Below, piece by piece: positions 46,254 to 57,733 of a DNA stretch of 64,000 bases (position 1 is its first letter; each line of letters opens with the position of its first letter). The notes beneath the pieces were generated by a model, which saw only the letters and a program-made list of their open reading frames with translations, did no database searches and was not told the origin of the DNA. The stretch is from Poriferisodalis sp026713105 (lineage in GTDB: Bacteria; Actinomycetota; Acidimicrobiia; Acidimicrobiales; Poriferisodalaceae), in contig OZ220472.1 of the NCBI GenBank assembly GCA_965115995.1, forward strand, positions 3,596,001 to 3,660,000, given 5' to 3'. A program made the translations under genes and the position numbers.

Positions 46254-46802
46254 CTAGTGAGGCGCTACGAGCACGGTCGAAGGGTCGACGACGCCGACGA
46301 CGGTGATGGCAGTCTGTGCGGGCAGGTTCTCGTCGGACTCCGTCAGGGCGTTGATAACCCGCATGCGACCCTGCACCATCACTTCGACTTTGCCGGGCTT
46401 GGAGCGGTTCGCAGCAACCGTGAGATAGACGGTGCCGTGCGCGCCCACGGCGGACCGGTAGTCCATCGAGCCGCTCTCGCCGAGCTTCGCGAACGAGCGC
46501 CACAACAAGCCCACGGCAAGGAACACTGCGAGGCCAGCGGCGATGGCGACGCCCACCGACGCAGCGGTGGAGCGGTCTGCCTGCTTCATGAGGACGCCCG
46601 TCCAGCCGAACGCGAACGAGAACGCGGTCAACGTCCGGATCGAGAGGAACCCGCTGCTCGGATCCTCGTCGCCGATATCGACGTCAGCCCCGATGCCGAA
46701 TGCCAGCAGCGCAATCTGCACCAGCAGGAAGAAACTGGAGATGAAGGCGATCGCATAGAAGATCTGCAGATCGCCGGTCAGAGCCTGCCACCAGTCGCCC
46801 AT
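46254..46802 (-). CDS. NfeD-like membrane protein, flotillin partner
   Basis: A 182-residue protein with two or three N-terminal transmembrane segments (IAFISSFFLLVQIALLAF and a Gly/Ala-rich one near 80-100) and a C-terminal OB-like beta domain (VGAHGTVYLTVAAN onwards). This is the arrangement of YuaF/YqiJ-type NfeD proteins encoded next to flotillins. GGAGG is 6 nt before ATG 46802, and 36 bp separate it from the flotillin start, so the two form an operon. Confidence 0.82.
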   Translation of the reverse strand: MGDWWQALTGDLQIFYAIAFISSFFLLVQIALLAFGIGADVDIGDEDPSSGFLSIRTLTAFSFAFGWTGVLMKQADRSTAASVGVAIAAGLAVFLAVGLLWRSFAKLGESGSMDYRSAVGAHGTVYLTVAANRSKPGKVEVMVQGRMRVINALTESDENLPAQTAITVVGVVDPSTVLVAPH

Positions 46803-46850
46803 GAGCTGCCTCCTCGCAGGAACTCTACGCGTCGCCTGAGACGGACTGGC

Positions 46851-47342
46851 CTAGCTGATGCGGCGTTCGGTTAGCCCGCCGGCCGGTGTCCAGGTCTCCA
46901 CGACGAGGTGCTGACGTTCGACCCGCACGAGGACGGCGCGAGCGATCCAGGCGGTGAACAGCGCCATCGGTGTCGCGTCGTCGATCTCGTGGTGATGGCC
47001 GCGCAGGAACGTCTCGAGCTGGGCGTTGTCGGCCGGCACGGCACTGCCCTCGATTCGGGCATCACCTGCCTGCAGTTCGCCGCTCTCGGGCGCAGAGTGC
47101 AGCCCGAACCGGGGGTCACGCCGCAGGTCGGCGGCCTTCATCGAGTTGCGGTCCATGCCCAGCCAGAGGTGGCCCTCGCGTATGGGGGCTTCCATGCCTG
47201 ACATCCGGGGGGAGCCGTCGGCACGGATCGTGGCCATGACCGCATGCAGGTGACTCTCGAAACGCCGCTGCATGCGCTGCGCCAGCTCGGGACACGCCGC
47301 AGCAAAGTCACCCCAGCTCACGTCACTGTCTTGTGCACCCAT
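46851..47342 (-). CDS. Pyridoxamine 5'-phosphate oxidase-family (PPOX) flavoprotein
   Basis: The 163-residue product has the split-barrel pattern HLHAVMATIRADGSPRMSGMEAPIREGHLWLGMDRNSMKAADLRRDPR cut into its parts here: HAVMATIRADGSPR (FMN contact) and MKAADLRRDPRF. Members bind FMN or F420 and reduce or oxidise small substrates; actinobacteria have many. The exact cofactor cannot be decided. The start at ATG 47342 is preceded by a GGGGAAG-like sequence. It lies 48 bp upstream of the NfeD gene on the same strand. Confidence 0.75.
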   Translation of the reverse strand: MGAQDSDVSWGDFAAACPELAQRMQRRFESHLHAVMATIRADGSPRMSGMEAPIREGHLWLGMDRNSMKAADLRRDPRFGLHSAPESGELQAGDARIEGSAVPADNAQLETFLRGHHHEIDDATPMALFTAWIARAVLVRVERQHLVVETWTPAGGLTERRIS

Positions 47343-47392
47343 CTGATCTTCCCCACCATTGGTCCTGCGTGATTCTGCATCACCGACATCGG

Positions 47393-47398
47393 TACCGT
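47393..47398 (+). promoter_or_regulatory. Possible -10 box (TACCGT) for a leaderless transcript
   Basis: TACCGT ends 7 nt before GTG 47406. There is no Shine-Dalgarno sequence in front of this start. Confidence 0.3.
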
Positions 47399-47405
47399 CG
47401 CCACG

Positions 47406-48908
47406 GTGAAGCTGGCACGTGCAGGAGCGACGGTTGCGGCCGCAGTGCTCTTGGTCACTGCGTGCGCCATCCCATCGGGCGATGCCGACGGAAGTGCGTT
47501 TGTCGAGCAGGTCGATCCCGCGTTCGCCGGGACCGCGCCCCCCGTGACAGCACCGCCAGCGTTGCGGACCGTCCCTCCCCGCAGCACGACAAGCCAGCCG
47601 CCCTCGTCGGCGACATCAGCAGACCCGACTGGCTCAACAGACGCAGCAGACAACGTTCAAGACACGGGCAGCACGGGCAGCGCAGGCAGCACGGATAGCG
47701 CAGGCAGCACAGACGCGGCGCCGGGATCGACGCCTTCGCCCCAGACGAGTGCTGCGCCAGCCGACGATGCTGTGCCTTCGCTCGCCGACGTGCGACTTGA
47801 GCTGGTGCCTGTTGCAGACATCGAGGCGCCGATTGCGTTCGCGGCCCGGCCGAGGACCGGCCAGCGGTATGTGGCCACGCTTACCGGTCAGGTGTGGCTG
47901 CTGGACCCGGACGGCGGTGGTGAGGCCGCTCAGGGGACTGGCGGTGAGGCTGACTATGGAGCGCGTGGCGAGGTCACTCCTGAATTGGTGGCCGATATCG
48001 GCGCGAGGATCAGCCAAGGCTGCGAGAACGGGCTGCTGGGCATGGCCTTCTCACCCGACGGCGCCCAGCTCTATCTCAGCTACACCGACACCTCGGCGAA
48101 CAGCCGGATCGTGGTGATGCCGATGGTGGGCGACACTCCCCAGGCCGAGCGTCGGCGGGTGCTGCTGGCGCTTGACCAACCGGCGTGCAACCACAACGGC
48201 GGCGACCTGGCCTTCGGGCCCGAAGGCAACCTGTGGGCCGGGTTCGGCGACGGCGGCGGCGCGGACGACCGGTTCGGGCACGGCCAAGACCGCTCCACAC
48301 TGCTGGGCACGATGGTGCGCATCGACCCCGACCCACCGTTGGGGCGCGGCTACGGCATTCCCGCCGGCAACCCCTTTGCGTCGGGCGGGGGAGCGCCCGA
48401 GGTGTGGGCGTACGGCGCACGCAACCCGTGGCGCTTCTCCTTCGACCGCCTCACCGGCGACCTGTGGATCGGTGACGTCGGCCAGAACCGCATCGAGGAG
48501 ATCGACGTGCTGCCCGCCGCCGACGGCTGGACGCCAGGCGCCAACCTCGGCTGGCCGCTGTTCGAAGGCAACGAACGGTTCAGCGGCGGCGAGACGCCGG
48601 GCGACCTGGTGTTCCCCGTCTACACCTACAGCCACGACGACGGCTGCTCGGTAACGGGCGGCTACGTGTACCGGGGAAGCGCCATTGCGGCGCTCGCAGG
48701 CACCTACGTGTTCGGCGACTACTGCACCGGCGAAATCTGGGGCCTAGTCCGCGGCCTCGACGGCAAGGCCCAACGCATCGATCTAGGCGTGTCAGTGCCG
48801 CGCAACACGCTCGTGTCCTTCGGCGAAGGCGCAAACGGCGAGCTCTACGTGCTCAGCGCAGCCGGCACGGTCTTCGGTCTCAAGTCAGCCACGCCAAGCA
48901 AACGTTGA
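47406..48908 (+). CDS. Lipoprotein PQQ-dependent sugar dehydrogenase-like protein
   Basis: A lipoprotein signal ends in the lipobox LVTAC (Cys about 20). A Ser/Thr/Gly/Pro-rich spacer follows (about 25-125, with GSTGSAGSTDSAGSTD repeats), then a six-bladed propeller of the GSDH/HHIP family (about 135-495): ENGLLGMAFSPD, NHNGGDLAFGPEGNLW (containing the likely catalytic His), YGARNPWRFSFD and GDVGQNRIEEID. Such enzymes oxidise aldose sugars with PQQ outside the membrane. The spacer would hold the enzyme away from the cell surface. The DNA repeats of the spacer are imperfect. Confidence 0.85.
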   Translation: MKLARAGATVAAAVLLVTACAIPSGDADGSAFVEQVDPAFAGTAPPVTAPPALRTVPPRSTTSQPPSSATSADPTGSTDAADNVQDTGSTGSAGSTDSAGSTDAAPGSTPSPQTSAAPADDAVPSLADVRLELVPVADIEAPIAFAARPRTGQRYVATLTGQVWLLDPDGGGEAAQGTGGEADYGARGEVTPELVADIGARISQGCENGLLGMAFSPDGAQLYLSYTDTSANSRIVVMPMVGDTPQAERRRVLLALDQPACNHNGGDLAFGPEGNLWAGFGDGGGADDRFGHGQDRSTLLGTMVRIDPDPPLGRGYGIPAGNPFASGGGAPEVWAYGARNPWRFSFDRLTGDLWIGDVGQNRIEEIDVLPAADGWTPGANLGWPLFEGNERFSGGETPGDLVFPVYTYSHDDGCSVTGGYVYRGSAIAALAGTYVFGDYCTGEIWGLVRGLDGKAQRIDLGVSVPRNTLVSFGEGANGELYVLSAAGTVFGLKSATPSKR

Positions 48909-48909
48909 C

Positions 48910-49017
48910 GAGACTGCGCAGATGTCATAGCTGAGGCGGCGGAAGGGGGCTCTGCGAGGTTGGAACCTGCTGGATTCCCGGAGCAGAGAACTCTTCCGCC
49001 GTCTCAGCGGGGCCAAC
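48910..49017 (-). repeat. Dispersed hairpin repeat, copy D
   Basis: The most diverged copy, inverted relative to A and B. GCTGAGGCGGCGGAAG pairs with CTTCCGCCGTCTCAGC with one G-T wobble. The tip stem has changed from GCGATC/GGTCGC to GGAATC/GGTTCC, with both sides altered so that pairing is kept. It lies between convergent genes, 2 bp after one stop and about 11 bp before the other. Confidence 0.8.
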
Positions 49018-49027
49018 GCGGCAGGGA

Positions 49028-51520
49028 CTATTCGGCGTCCGGGTCTGGCTGCCAGTCGCCCCAGGTGACGTCGGTGATCAGGCGGTGCATCCACCGAGGC
49101 TGGCCGGTCTCGATGCCCCACACGTTCACCCCGCGCCCGCGGTCGCGGATCCAGCCGATCAGCGACTCAATCGAACCTGAGGCGTAAATCAGATGGCTGT
49201 CATCCGGCGACCAGATCGCAACCCGCGTCGGCGCGGGAAGCGTGTGCACCAGCTCGACGTCGCCATCGGGCGAGCCGGGAGTGTGCACATACAGCGCTTC
49301 CCGCTCTGGCACACCGTCGCCGTCGTCGTCGTGCTGGGCCACGTAGGCCGTACGGCCGTCGTCAGACCACGACAGCGCGTTGCCGGGTTCCGCCAGCGAG
49401 ATCGTGTCGCCCTCGCCGTCGGCGCGCTCGGTGCGGGCGACGAGGCCCGTCACGTTGCCGTCGTCGTCGCGCAGCATCTCGGTATACGAGATGTGCGTGC
49501 CGTCGTGCGACCAGAAGACCCAGCCGCGCAGGTGCGGTGAGAGCTCGCCGATGAACCGCTTCGAGCTCCCGTCACGATGGGCGACCCACGACAGCTCCGG
49601 CAGCAGGTAGTCGGTCACCGGGATGTCCGTCTCTTCCCCGTACTCGAGGTACGTGCTGTCCGGCGACCATCCCAGGAACTCCACGTTTCGAGCGATGCTG
49701 ACCGGCTCGGCGTCACTGCCCGCGCTGCCGTCGCCCGAGCCGTCAGCGTCGCCGTCGTCATCTTCATCTGATTCGACAGTGGCGATGCGCAGCTCGGTCG
49801 AGCAGTCGTCCGGATCGAGTGCTTCGTATGCGAAGTGCTGCCCGTCGGGCGACCACGGATTGACGATGACCACGGTCCATGCGTGGTAATGCACCGGGCC
49901 GATCTCGCGTGTCTCGCTGCCGTCGGCAGACGCGAGCCACAGCACCCAGCTCTCGTCGTCCGGATCGGCCGGGCATTCGTGCGGGGTGGCATAGAGGAGA
50001 TGCCTGCCGTCGGGCGACCAGCGCAGGATGACGGCGTCGGGCGCCAGCGTGACCGCCGGGGCGCTGCCATCGGTTGGATCGATGCGTACCTCGTTGACTT
50101 CCTCGCCCGTCTCGGGGTCGATATGGCCGGTGACGTACGCCATGTAGGCGCCGTCACGCGACCAGATGAAGTCCCGGATGTCGCCGAAGTACCACGTTCG
50201 TGAGTCCATCTGGCCCAAGCTGCGCACCACCGTGCCGTCGGTGTTGTGCAGCACGGCCTCGAAGGAATCGAGGCGGTTGTTGCCGTCGGTGTCGGCAATG
50301 TTCCACGTCATGAGATGGCTGCCCTCGGGCGACCACCACGGCCAGGTGCCCTCGTCGACCAGCAGTTCGCCGTCCCCGTCGGGGGTTGCGGCCAGCACTC
50401 GGCCCTCATCGTCGGCCCATGCCAGCCGCTGCCCGGTGCTGAAGTCCCATTCCCAGCCGTTGTGGTCGACGGTGCGCAGCGTGCGGTCGCTGCCGTCGGC
50501 CCGGACCGTGAACAGCGTCGAGCCGATGCCCCGGATGCCCGACGCCTCGGTGAGCGCCAGGAACGGCGGCCCCTCGCTCTCGTTGTCGGCAGCGGGGCCA
50601 ACTCGCACGCCCGCGCTGATCGCTGCGAATGTCGCGCGTGCAGCGCCGGTGAGCGTCGCCGTGTCGACGGCGGGAGCAGGCATGCTGTCGGCAAGCGCAA
50701 CGCGCTCCACCGAGACGTCGGATTCGATGGCGCCCAGCACCTCTGTGGTCGCTGCCTCGGCTGCCAGCCCGGCTTCGTCGGCAAGCCCGGCGAACACGAT
50801 CCGTGCCGGTCGGTAGTCGGCGATCAGCGAGGCCGTCGCCTCGGGCAGGCCGTCGGTGACTGCGGCGGGCGAGAAGTACGCGATGGCGGCGTTGTCGAAC
50901 CGAGCGGCGAATGCCCTCGCCGTGTTGACGTCGGCGTCGTTCCAGCCGTCGGCCACGATCATCACCATCGTGTCGGGGCCCACACGGTGGGGTGTGCCCA
51001 GCCCGACGCGAGTTGCCGCAGCGGCCGTCTCGGCGCGAGTGGCTCCGCCCAGCCTCTGTATCACCGCCCACCGGTAAGCCGAGCGCACCGCCGCCGACAG
51101 CTCGGCCATCACCGCTGGCGGCACTGCCTCGGGGCCGCCGAGGACCATCACGCGATCGGGCGCAAATGCGTCAATGAGCTCAGCGAGCCCTGGCGCCACG
51201 CCGTCATCGCTCAGACATGCGGCGGCCGCGTTGCGGGAATGGCGGGCTAGCTCCAGGGCCGCCGTCGTGTCGGCCGCATTCGAGCAGTTCGCCAGGACCA
51301 GCGTCAGATTGGGTCCGTGGCGCACGAAATTGGATGGCTGCGCCTGCGCTGCTGCGGGCGTCGCCAGCACGACAGAACCCAGCAGGGCCGCGAGCGCGAC
51401 CGCTGCCGCGGCAGTTCGCGAACGCCACCCGTTCTGGCGCGCCTTGCGCCGATCCGACGGACAGCCCGTCTGCCGACCCGGCGCTTCGTGAGGGCTCATG
51501 TGCACGTGTGCGGTCTTCAT
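49028..51520 (-). CDS. Secreted protein with divergent CWB2 repeats and a PD40 beta-propeller
   Basis: The 830-residue product has a signal peptide (AAAAVALAALLGSVVLATPAAAQA; about 37-60) and a CWB2-like region (about 65-290) marked by DRVMVLGGPEAVPPAVM and RLGGATRAETAAAA. Then come many blades with WSPDG or WSHDG (about 310-815), a TolB/PD40-type propeller. A Asp/Gly/Ser-rich loop (near 600-620) and other DxDGDG stretches could bind calcium. It is a paralogue of the gene upstream. ATG 51520 has TAACGT 9 nt upstream, as does its paralogue. A wall-associated binding role is inferred; there is no catalytic domain. Confidence 0.78.
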   Translation of the reverse strand: MKTAHVHMSPHEAPGRQTGCPSDRRKARQNGWRSRTAAAAVALAALLGSVVLATPAAAQAQPSNFVRHGPNLTLVLANCSNAADTTAALELARHSRNAAAACLSDDGVAPGLAELIDAFAPDRVMVLGGPEAVPPAVMAELSAAVRSAYRWAVIQRLGGATRAETAAAATRVGLGTPHRVGPDTMVMIVADGWNDADVNTARAFAARFDNAAIAYFSPAAVTDGLPEATASLIADYRPARIVFAGLADEAGLAAEAATTEVLGAIESDVSVERVALADSMPAPAVDTATLTGAARATFAAISAGVRVGPAADNESEGPPFLALTEASGIRGIGSTLFTVRADGSDRTLRTVDHNGWEWDFSTGQRLAWADDEGRVLAATPDGDGELLVDEGTWPWWSPEGSHLMTWNIADTDGNNRLDSFEAVLHNTDGTVVRSLGQMDSRTWYFGDIRDFIWSRDGAYMAYVTGHIDPETGEEVNEVRIDPTDGSAPAVTLAPDAVILRWSPDGRHLLYATPHECPADPDDESWVLWLASADGSETREIGPVHYHAWTVVIVNPWSPDGQHFAYEALDPDDCSTELRIATVESDEDDDGDADGSGDGSAGSDAEPVSIARNVEFLGWSPDSTYLEYGEETDIPVTDYLLPELSWVAHRDGSSKRFIGELSPHLRGWVFWSHDGTHISYTEMLRDDDGNVTGLVARTERADGEGDTISLAEPGNALSWSDDGRTAYVAQHDDDGDGVPEREALYVHTPGSPDGDVELVHTLPAPTRVAIWSPDDSHLIYASGSIESLIGWIRDRGRGVNVWGIETGQPRWMHRLITDVTWGDWQPDPDAE

Positions 51521-51622
51521 CGGGGCGAAACGTTATCGCTGGGCCAGAGCGGCTCCGTCAAGGGGCTGCCGCGCCCCCCGTTGATCTCGAAGCCCGTGTC
51601 GTCCAGATGGCCCTGCGATTGC

Positions 51623-54004
51623 TCAGCGGGGCTGCCACTCGCCCCAGGTGATGTCGGTGACGACGCGGTAGGTGAAGCGCGGCTCGCTCGTAGAGACCAC
51701 CCACGCATCAGAGCCACGCCGGCGGTTGATGAACCAGTCCAGCAGCAGCTCGGTGGGGCCCGACACGTACCCGAGGTAGTCGCCGTCGGGCGACCAGCGC
51801 CCGCCCAGCGTGACGTCGGCCAGCTCGTACACGAGGGTGGTGGCTGCATCGGGCGAGCCCACGGTGTGCACATCCAGCGAGCGGCGGTCGATGGCGTCGT
51901 CGCCGTCGACGTCGTGGTGCGTGACGTAAGCGAGGCGCTGATCGACCGGCGACCAGCCCACGACGTTCCCCCGCTCGGCGAGGAGCACCGGCCTGCCGAT
52001 GCCGTCGGTCCGCTCCACGACTGGCCGCGCACCGATGACGTCGCCCCCGTCGTCGCGCAAAGTCTCGGTGTAGGCCAGATGATCGCCGTCGGCTGACCAC
52101 AGCACCGGCCCGAAGACTGACGGCTTGGCCTCGCCCAGCTCATGGCGGTCGCTGCCGTCGTGGCGTACCACCCACACATGCTCACGCAGCGGAACGCCCT
52201 TGCCGGCGGTGCCCACTGTGACGCCATAGGCCAGATGCGTGCCGTTAGGCGACCAGCCGATCAGCCGCCCGCCCGGCACCGGGGCGAGCGCGGTGGGCTC
52301 CCCGCTGGCGGTCGCCACCCTCAGGTGCATCGAGCAGTCGGCCGGATCGAGCGACTCATAGGCCAGGTAGGCCGCGTCGGGCGACCACAGGTGCAAGAAG
52401 CGCCACTGGATGCGGTCAATGAAGCCCAGGTCGCGGGCGTCGCTGCCGTCGAACCGGGCGATCCACAGGTTCTGGCTCTCTTCGCGGCCATTGCCGTCGC
52501 AGTCGCTCGGCGTGGCGTAGGCGACGTGGCTGCCGTCGGGCGACCAGCCCAGGAACGTGACGTCTTCGCCGAGCGTGACCGTCGGGGCGCTTCCGTCGAC
52601 GGTGTCGATGCGGGCGTGCAGCGCCGTTTCTCCCGAGGCGACATCGAATGACTGGGCGACGTAGGCGAAGCGCTGGCTGTCGGGGGACCAGGCGGCCAGC
52701 GGCAGATCCGAGAACAGGAAAGTGCGGTAGTCGACAAAGCCCAGCTGCTGCGGCGGGCCGCCATCGGCGCTGCCGAGGTGGGCTTCGATGCTGTTGCGCC
52801 GACCCTGCGCGGGGAACCCTCCGAATCTCAAGGTGACGACGTGGCTGCCGTCGGGCGACCACGACGGATACCCGCCGGTTTCGAAGAGGACCTGCTCGTC
52901 GCCGCCAGGTGCGGCAATTCTCAGGCGCCCGTCGAGGTTGGTCCAGCTCAACTGGCCGTCGCCGGGGTTCCACGACCAGCCTCGGTGCTCCTCTGATCGC
53001 AGCTCGCGTTCGGATCCGTTGGCGCGAACGGTCCAGAGCCTCGCGCCGACGCCCCCGCCGAGCGGCCCCCGCGCCGTGCTCGCCGCGAGCACGGGAAGCG
53101 CCCCCGCTTCGGGGAAGCCGCGCTGGTGCGTGCCGTTGACGATGGCCGTGAAGATCTCACGTGCCGACTGGTCGGACGGCGACGCCTCGGGGATTGTGAA
53201 GACTGGCTCGCCGGCTTCGGCGACTCGCTCGATCTCGATGGTCAGCCCCGCTGAACCGAGCGTTGTCGCGATCGCCGCTTCGGTGGCCCCCGGCGCCCCG
53301 TCGGGCAGGCCCACGATCACGACGCGCGCCGGCCGGTACTCGGCGATCAGCGCAGCGGTCGCGGCCGGCATCCCATCGGCGATCGTCCGCGGTGAGATAT
53401 AGGCGAGAGCGGCATCGGCGGTCTCCGAGGCCACGTCGGCCGCTGTGCGGACGTCGGCGCCGTTCCATCCGTCGGCCACGATGAGCGTGGCAGCGTCGGG
53501 TCCGAGGACGTCAGGGTGTTCGAGAGCCACACGTGCTGCGGCGGCCGCAGTCTCGATCCGGGTGGCACCGCCGATCCGCTGCACCACCGTCCAGCGATAC
53601 GCCGCCCGTGCAACCTCGGTCAGCTCGTCCATCACCGCCGGCGGCACGGCAACCTCGCCGCCGACCACCAGCACCCGGTCAGGCGCGAAGTCGGCGATGA
53701 CCGCAGCAGTTTGCGGCGACAGTCCGCTGGGATCGACGCACACCTTCGCGGCGTTGCGGGAGTGGGCTGCCAGCGCCTCGGCGACTGCGTTGTCGGCCGG
53801 GCCGGGGCAACTCGCAACGACCAGCGTCAGGTTCGGCCCGCTGCGCACCAGATTCGGTGCCTGCTGTGCCGCTGCGGGCACTGCGGGCGCAGCGATCATC
53901 AGCGCCGCAACCAGCGCCACTGCCGCCTTGGCTGATATCCAGCGAGTCGGCTGTCGACGCCTCTCTATCGAAGCCGGCGCTGCAATACCGCGAAATCTCT
54001 CCAC
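51623..54004 (-). CDS. Secreted protein with divergent CWB2 repeats and a PD40 beta-propeller (paralogue)
   Basis: The 793-residue protein has a signal peptide (AVALVAALMIAAPAVPAAAQQA), a CWB2-like region with DRVLVVGGEVAVPPAVMDEL and RIGGATRIETAAAAARV (about 55-275), and a long propeller with repeated WSPDGSHVAYAT-type blades (about 310-790), ending DITWGEWQPR as its paralogue ends DVTWGDWQPD. The two genes lie 102 bp apart in tandem and arose by duplication, with clear sequence divergence since. GTG 54004 is the likely start, with TAACGT 9 nt before it. It may bind wall polymers or other surface molecules (inference). Confidence 0.78.
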   Translation of the reverse strand: MERFRGIAAPASIERRRQPTRWISAKAAVALVAALMIAAPAVPAAAQQAPNLVRSGPNLTLVVASCPGPADNAVAEALAAHSRNAAKVCVDPSGLSPQTAAVIADFAPDRVLVVGGEVAVPPAVMDELTEVARAAYRWTVVQRIGGATRIETAAAAARVALEHPDVLGPDAATLIVADGWNGADVRTAADVASETADAALAYISPRTIADGMPAATAALIAEYRPARVVIVGLPDGAPGATEAAIATTLGSAGLTIEIERVAEAGEPVFTIPEASPSDQSAREIFTAIVNGTHQRGFPEAGALPVLAASTARGPLGGGVGARLWTVRANGSERELRSEEHRGWSWNPGDGQLSWTNLDGRLRIAAPGGDEQVLFETGGYPSWSPDGSHVVTLRFGGFPAQGRRNSIEAHLGSADGGPPQQLGFVDYRTFLFSDLPLAAWSPDSQRFAYVAQSFDVASGETALHARIDTVDGSAPTVTLGEDVTFLGWSPDGSHVAYATPSDCDGNGREESQNLWIARFDGSDARDLGFIDRIQWRFLHLWSPDAAYLAYESLDPADCSMHLRVATASGEPTALAPVPGGRLIGWSPNGTHLAYGVTVGTAGKGVPLREHVWVVRHDGSDRHELGEAKPSVFGPVLWSADGDHLAYTETLRDDGGDVIGARPVVERTDGIGRPVLLAERGNVVGWSPVDQRLAYVTHHDVDGDDAIDRRSLDVHTVGSPDAATTLVYELADVTLGGRWSPDGDYLGYVSGPTELLLDWFINRRRGSDAWVVSTSEPRFTYRVVTDITWGEWQPR

Positions 54005-54048
54005 GAACGCGGCACGTTACTGACGCTGGCGCTGTACGCCTGACCGGC

Positions 54049-54854
54049 TCAGTTCTGGCCGGCCAGCTTGCGGTTCTTGATCTTGGCCTTGACGTAGTCG
54101 CGGTTCATGAACGCAATGAAGTCGAGGCTGATCTCCTTGGGGCAGGCCTCGGTGCACTCGCCGTGGTTGGTGCACGACCCGAAGAACTGCTCCATCGTCT
54201 CCACCATCGACTCGGTGCGCTCCCAGCGCTGCGGCTGGCCCTGGGGGATCAGGTTGAGGTGCGCCAGCTTCGCCGAGGTGAACAACTGCGCCGCCGAATT
54301 CGGGCACGCAGCCACGCACGCCCCGCATCCGATGCACGCCGCCGCGTCGAACGACGTGTCGGAGGCCTCCTTGGGCACTGGAGTGAGGTTGGCATCGCCC
54401 ACCGCCCCGGTGTTCACCGAGATGTAGCCGCCCGCCTCGATGATGCGGTCGAACGAGCTGCGGTCGACCACCAGGTCGCGCACCACCGGGAACGCCTTCG
54501 CCCGGAACGGCTCCACGGTGATGACGTCGCCGTCGGAGAACTTGCGCATGTGCAGCTGACAGGTGGTGGTGGCCACCTCGTGCCCGTGCGCCCGGCCGTT
54601 GATCATCAGGCTGCAGGTTCCGCAGATGCCCTCACGGCAGTCGTGGTCGAACTCGATCGGCACGCCGCCCTCGTCGATGAGCCGCTCATTGATGATGTCG
54701 AGCAGCTCCAGGAACGACATGTCCTCGCTGACCCCGGGCGCGTCGAAGGTCACGAAGCCGCCCTTGGCGTCGGGCCCGTCCTGGCGCCAGATGCGCAGCG
54801 TGAGGTTCAAGGTGCCGCTCTGGCCGTTGTGCTGGCTCTGCCCGTTTGTCCCGC

Positions 54855-54858
<4 letters not shown>
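54049..54858 (-). CDS. sdhB: Succinate dehydrogenase iron-sulfur subunit
   Basis: The 269-residue subunit carries electrons from the flavoprotein to the membrane anchor. It has the plant-type ferredoxin cysteines (CREGICGTCSLMINGR and a later C) and the bacterial ferredoxin clusters (CIGCGACVAACPN, then CTNHGECTEACPKEI). GTG 54858 overlaps the sdhA stop by 4 bp (GTGA), so translation is coupled. The layout sdhC-sdhA-sdhB with a single anchor gene is the non-classical type. Confidence 0.95.
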
Positions 54859-56782
<1,924 letters not shown>

Positions 56783-56783
<1 letters not shown>

Positions 56784-56843
56784 CAGTGCGCCTCCGCTTC
56801 TGCACAGTGTTTGCTGCCCATGTCAGTGCGCCTCCGCTTCTGC
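56783..56843 (-). repeat. 40-bp-period duplication of the sdhC 3' end supplying the sdhA ribosome site
   Basis: The last 21 bp of sdhC, including its stop and GCGGAGGCGCAC, occur again exactly at 56783-56803. In sdhC they encode AEAEAH-stop; in the second copy the same GGAGG is the Shine-Dalgarno sequence 7 nt before the sdhA ATG. Confidence 0.9.
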
Positions 56844-57662
56844 GCCCAGGCACTCCAAGCCGGTGGTGTCGTTGATCGGGCAGTCCCGGTTGTCCTCGTC
56901 GACCAGGCCGGCCTGCACGAGCACCGGGAACGACAGGTTCCCCACCAGGATCACGCCGGCCAGCACGGTGGCCAGGTTGCGGCGCAGGCCGTTGTAGCGC
57001 GGGTTGTTGACACCGAGGGTCTGGAACATGCTCCAGGTGCCGTGGAAGATGTGGACGGCCAGCGCCACGTTCGCCACGACATAGAGGATCGCCACCGGAA
57101 TGGACGACAGCGACTCCACCACGTTGTGGTACGGATCGCCCCGCACGTACGCATCGCCCAGCCACCAGCCCCACGTCAGGTCGGCCAGGTGGAACAGCAC
57201 GTACAGGCCCACGATGGGGCCGGTCCAGCGCATGGTGCGCGAGGCGTAGTTGGCGGCGACGTAATCGCGCTTCGACTCGTACTTCTTGGCGCCGCCGATG
57301 AAGCCGGCCCGCTGCGAGGCCAGCCGGCTGCGCTCCTTGAGCGTGTACGCCGAATGCAGGTGCACCAGGAACATCGCGAGCAGCCCGACCCGCATGATCC
57401 ACAGCACCAGCGTGCGGGGCAGCAGACCGCCGCCGAGATCGCGCAGCGTCTCGGCGTACTCGTACATCCGCGAAGGGCCCTCGTACAGGTGCAGGTTGCC
57501 GATCATGTGAACGATCACGAAACCCAGCAGTCCCACACCGGTCCAGGCCATCACCCACTTGCGGCCGATCGCCGACTGGTAGATGTTCAGCGGGAACGGC
57601 AGGGGGCGCTTGGTTGTGAACACCGGTGCAGACCCGGCGGGCTGCGTGGCAGTCGGCGCCAT
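56823..57662 (-). CDS. sdhC: Succinate dehydrogenase cytochrome b subunit
   Basis: A 279-residue membrane anchor with five hydrophobic segments (for example VMAWTGVGLLGFVIVHMIGN and VGLYVLFHLADLTWGWWLG) and histidines suited to two haems b (VHMIGNLH, LVHLHSA, FHLADL, VHIFHGTW). This single anchor type serves the non-classical SdhCAB complex and passes electrons to menaquinone. ATG 57662, with GGAGG 5 nt upstream, is chosen over the longer frame starting at 57722. It is the first gene of the operon. Confidence 0.94.
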   Translation of the reverse strand: MAPTATQPAGSAPVFTTKRPLPFPLNIYQSAIGRKWVMAWTGVGLLGFVIVHMIGNLHLYEGPSRMYEYAETLRDLGGGLLPRTLVLWIMRVGLLAMFLVHLHSAYTLKERSRLASQRAGFIGGAKKYESKRDYVAANYASRTMRWTGPIVGLYVLFHLADLTWGWWLGDAYVRGDPYHNVVESLSSIPVAILYVVANVALAVHIFHGTWSMFQTLGVNNPRYNGLRRNLATVLAGVILVGNLSFPVLVQAGLVDEDNRDCPINDTTGLECLGAEAEAH

Positions 57663-57733
57663 GTATTCCTCCCGTACGTGGCGTTGTGCGGCGGCACAGT
57701 ATGCCGGGCTCCCGCCGGTCAAGGAGGCTGACG

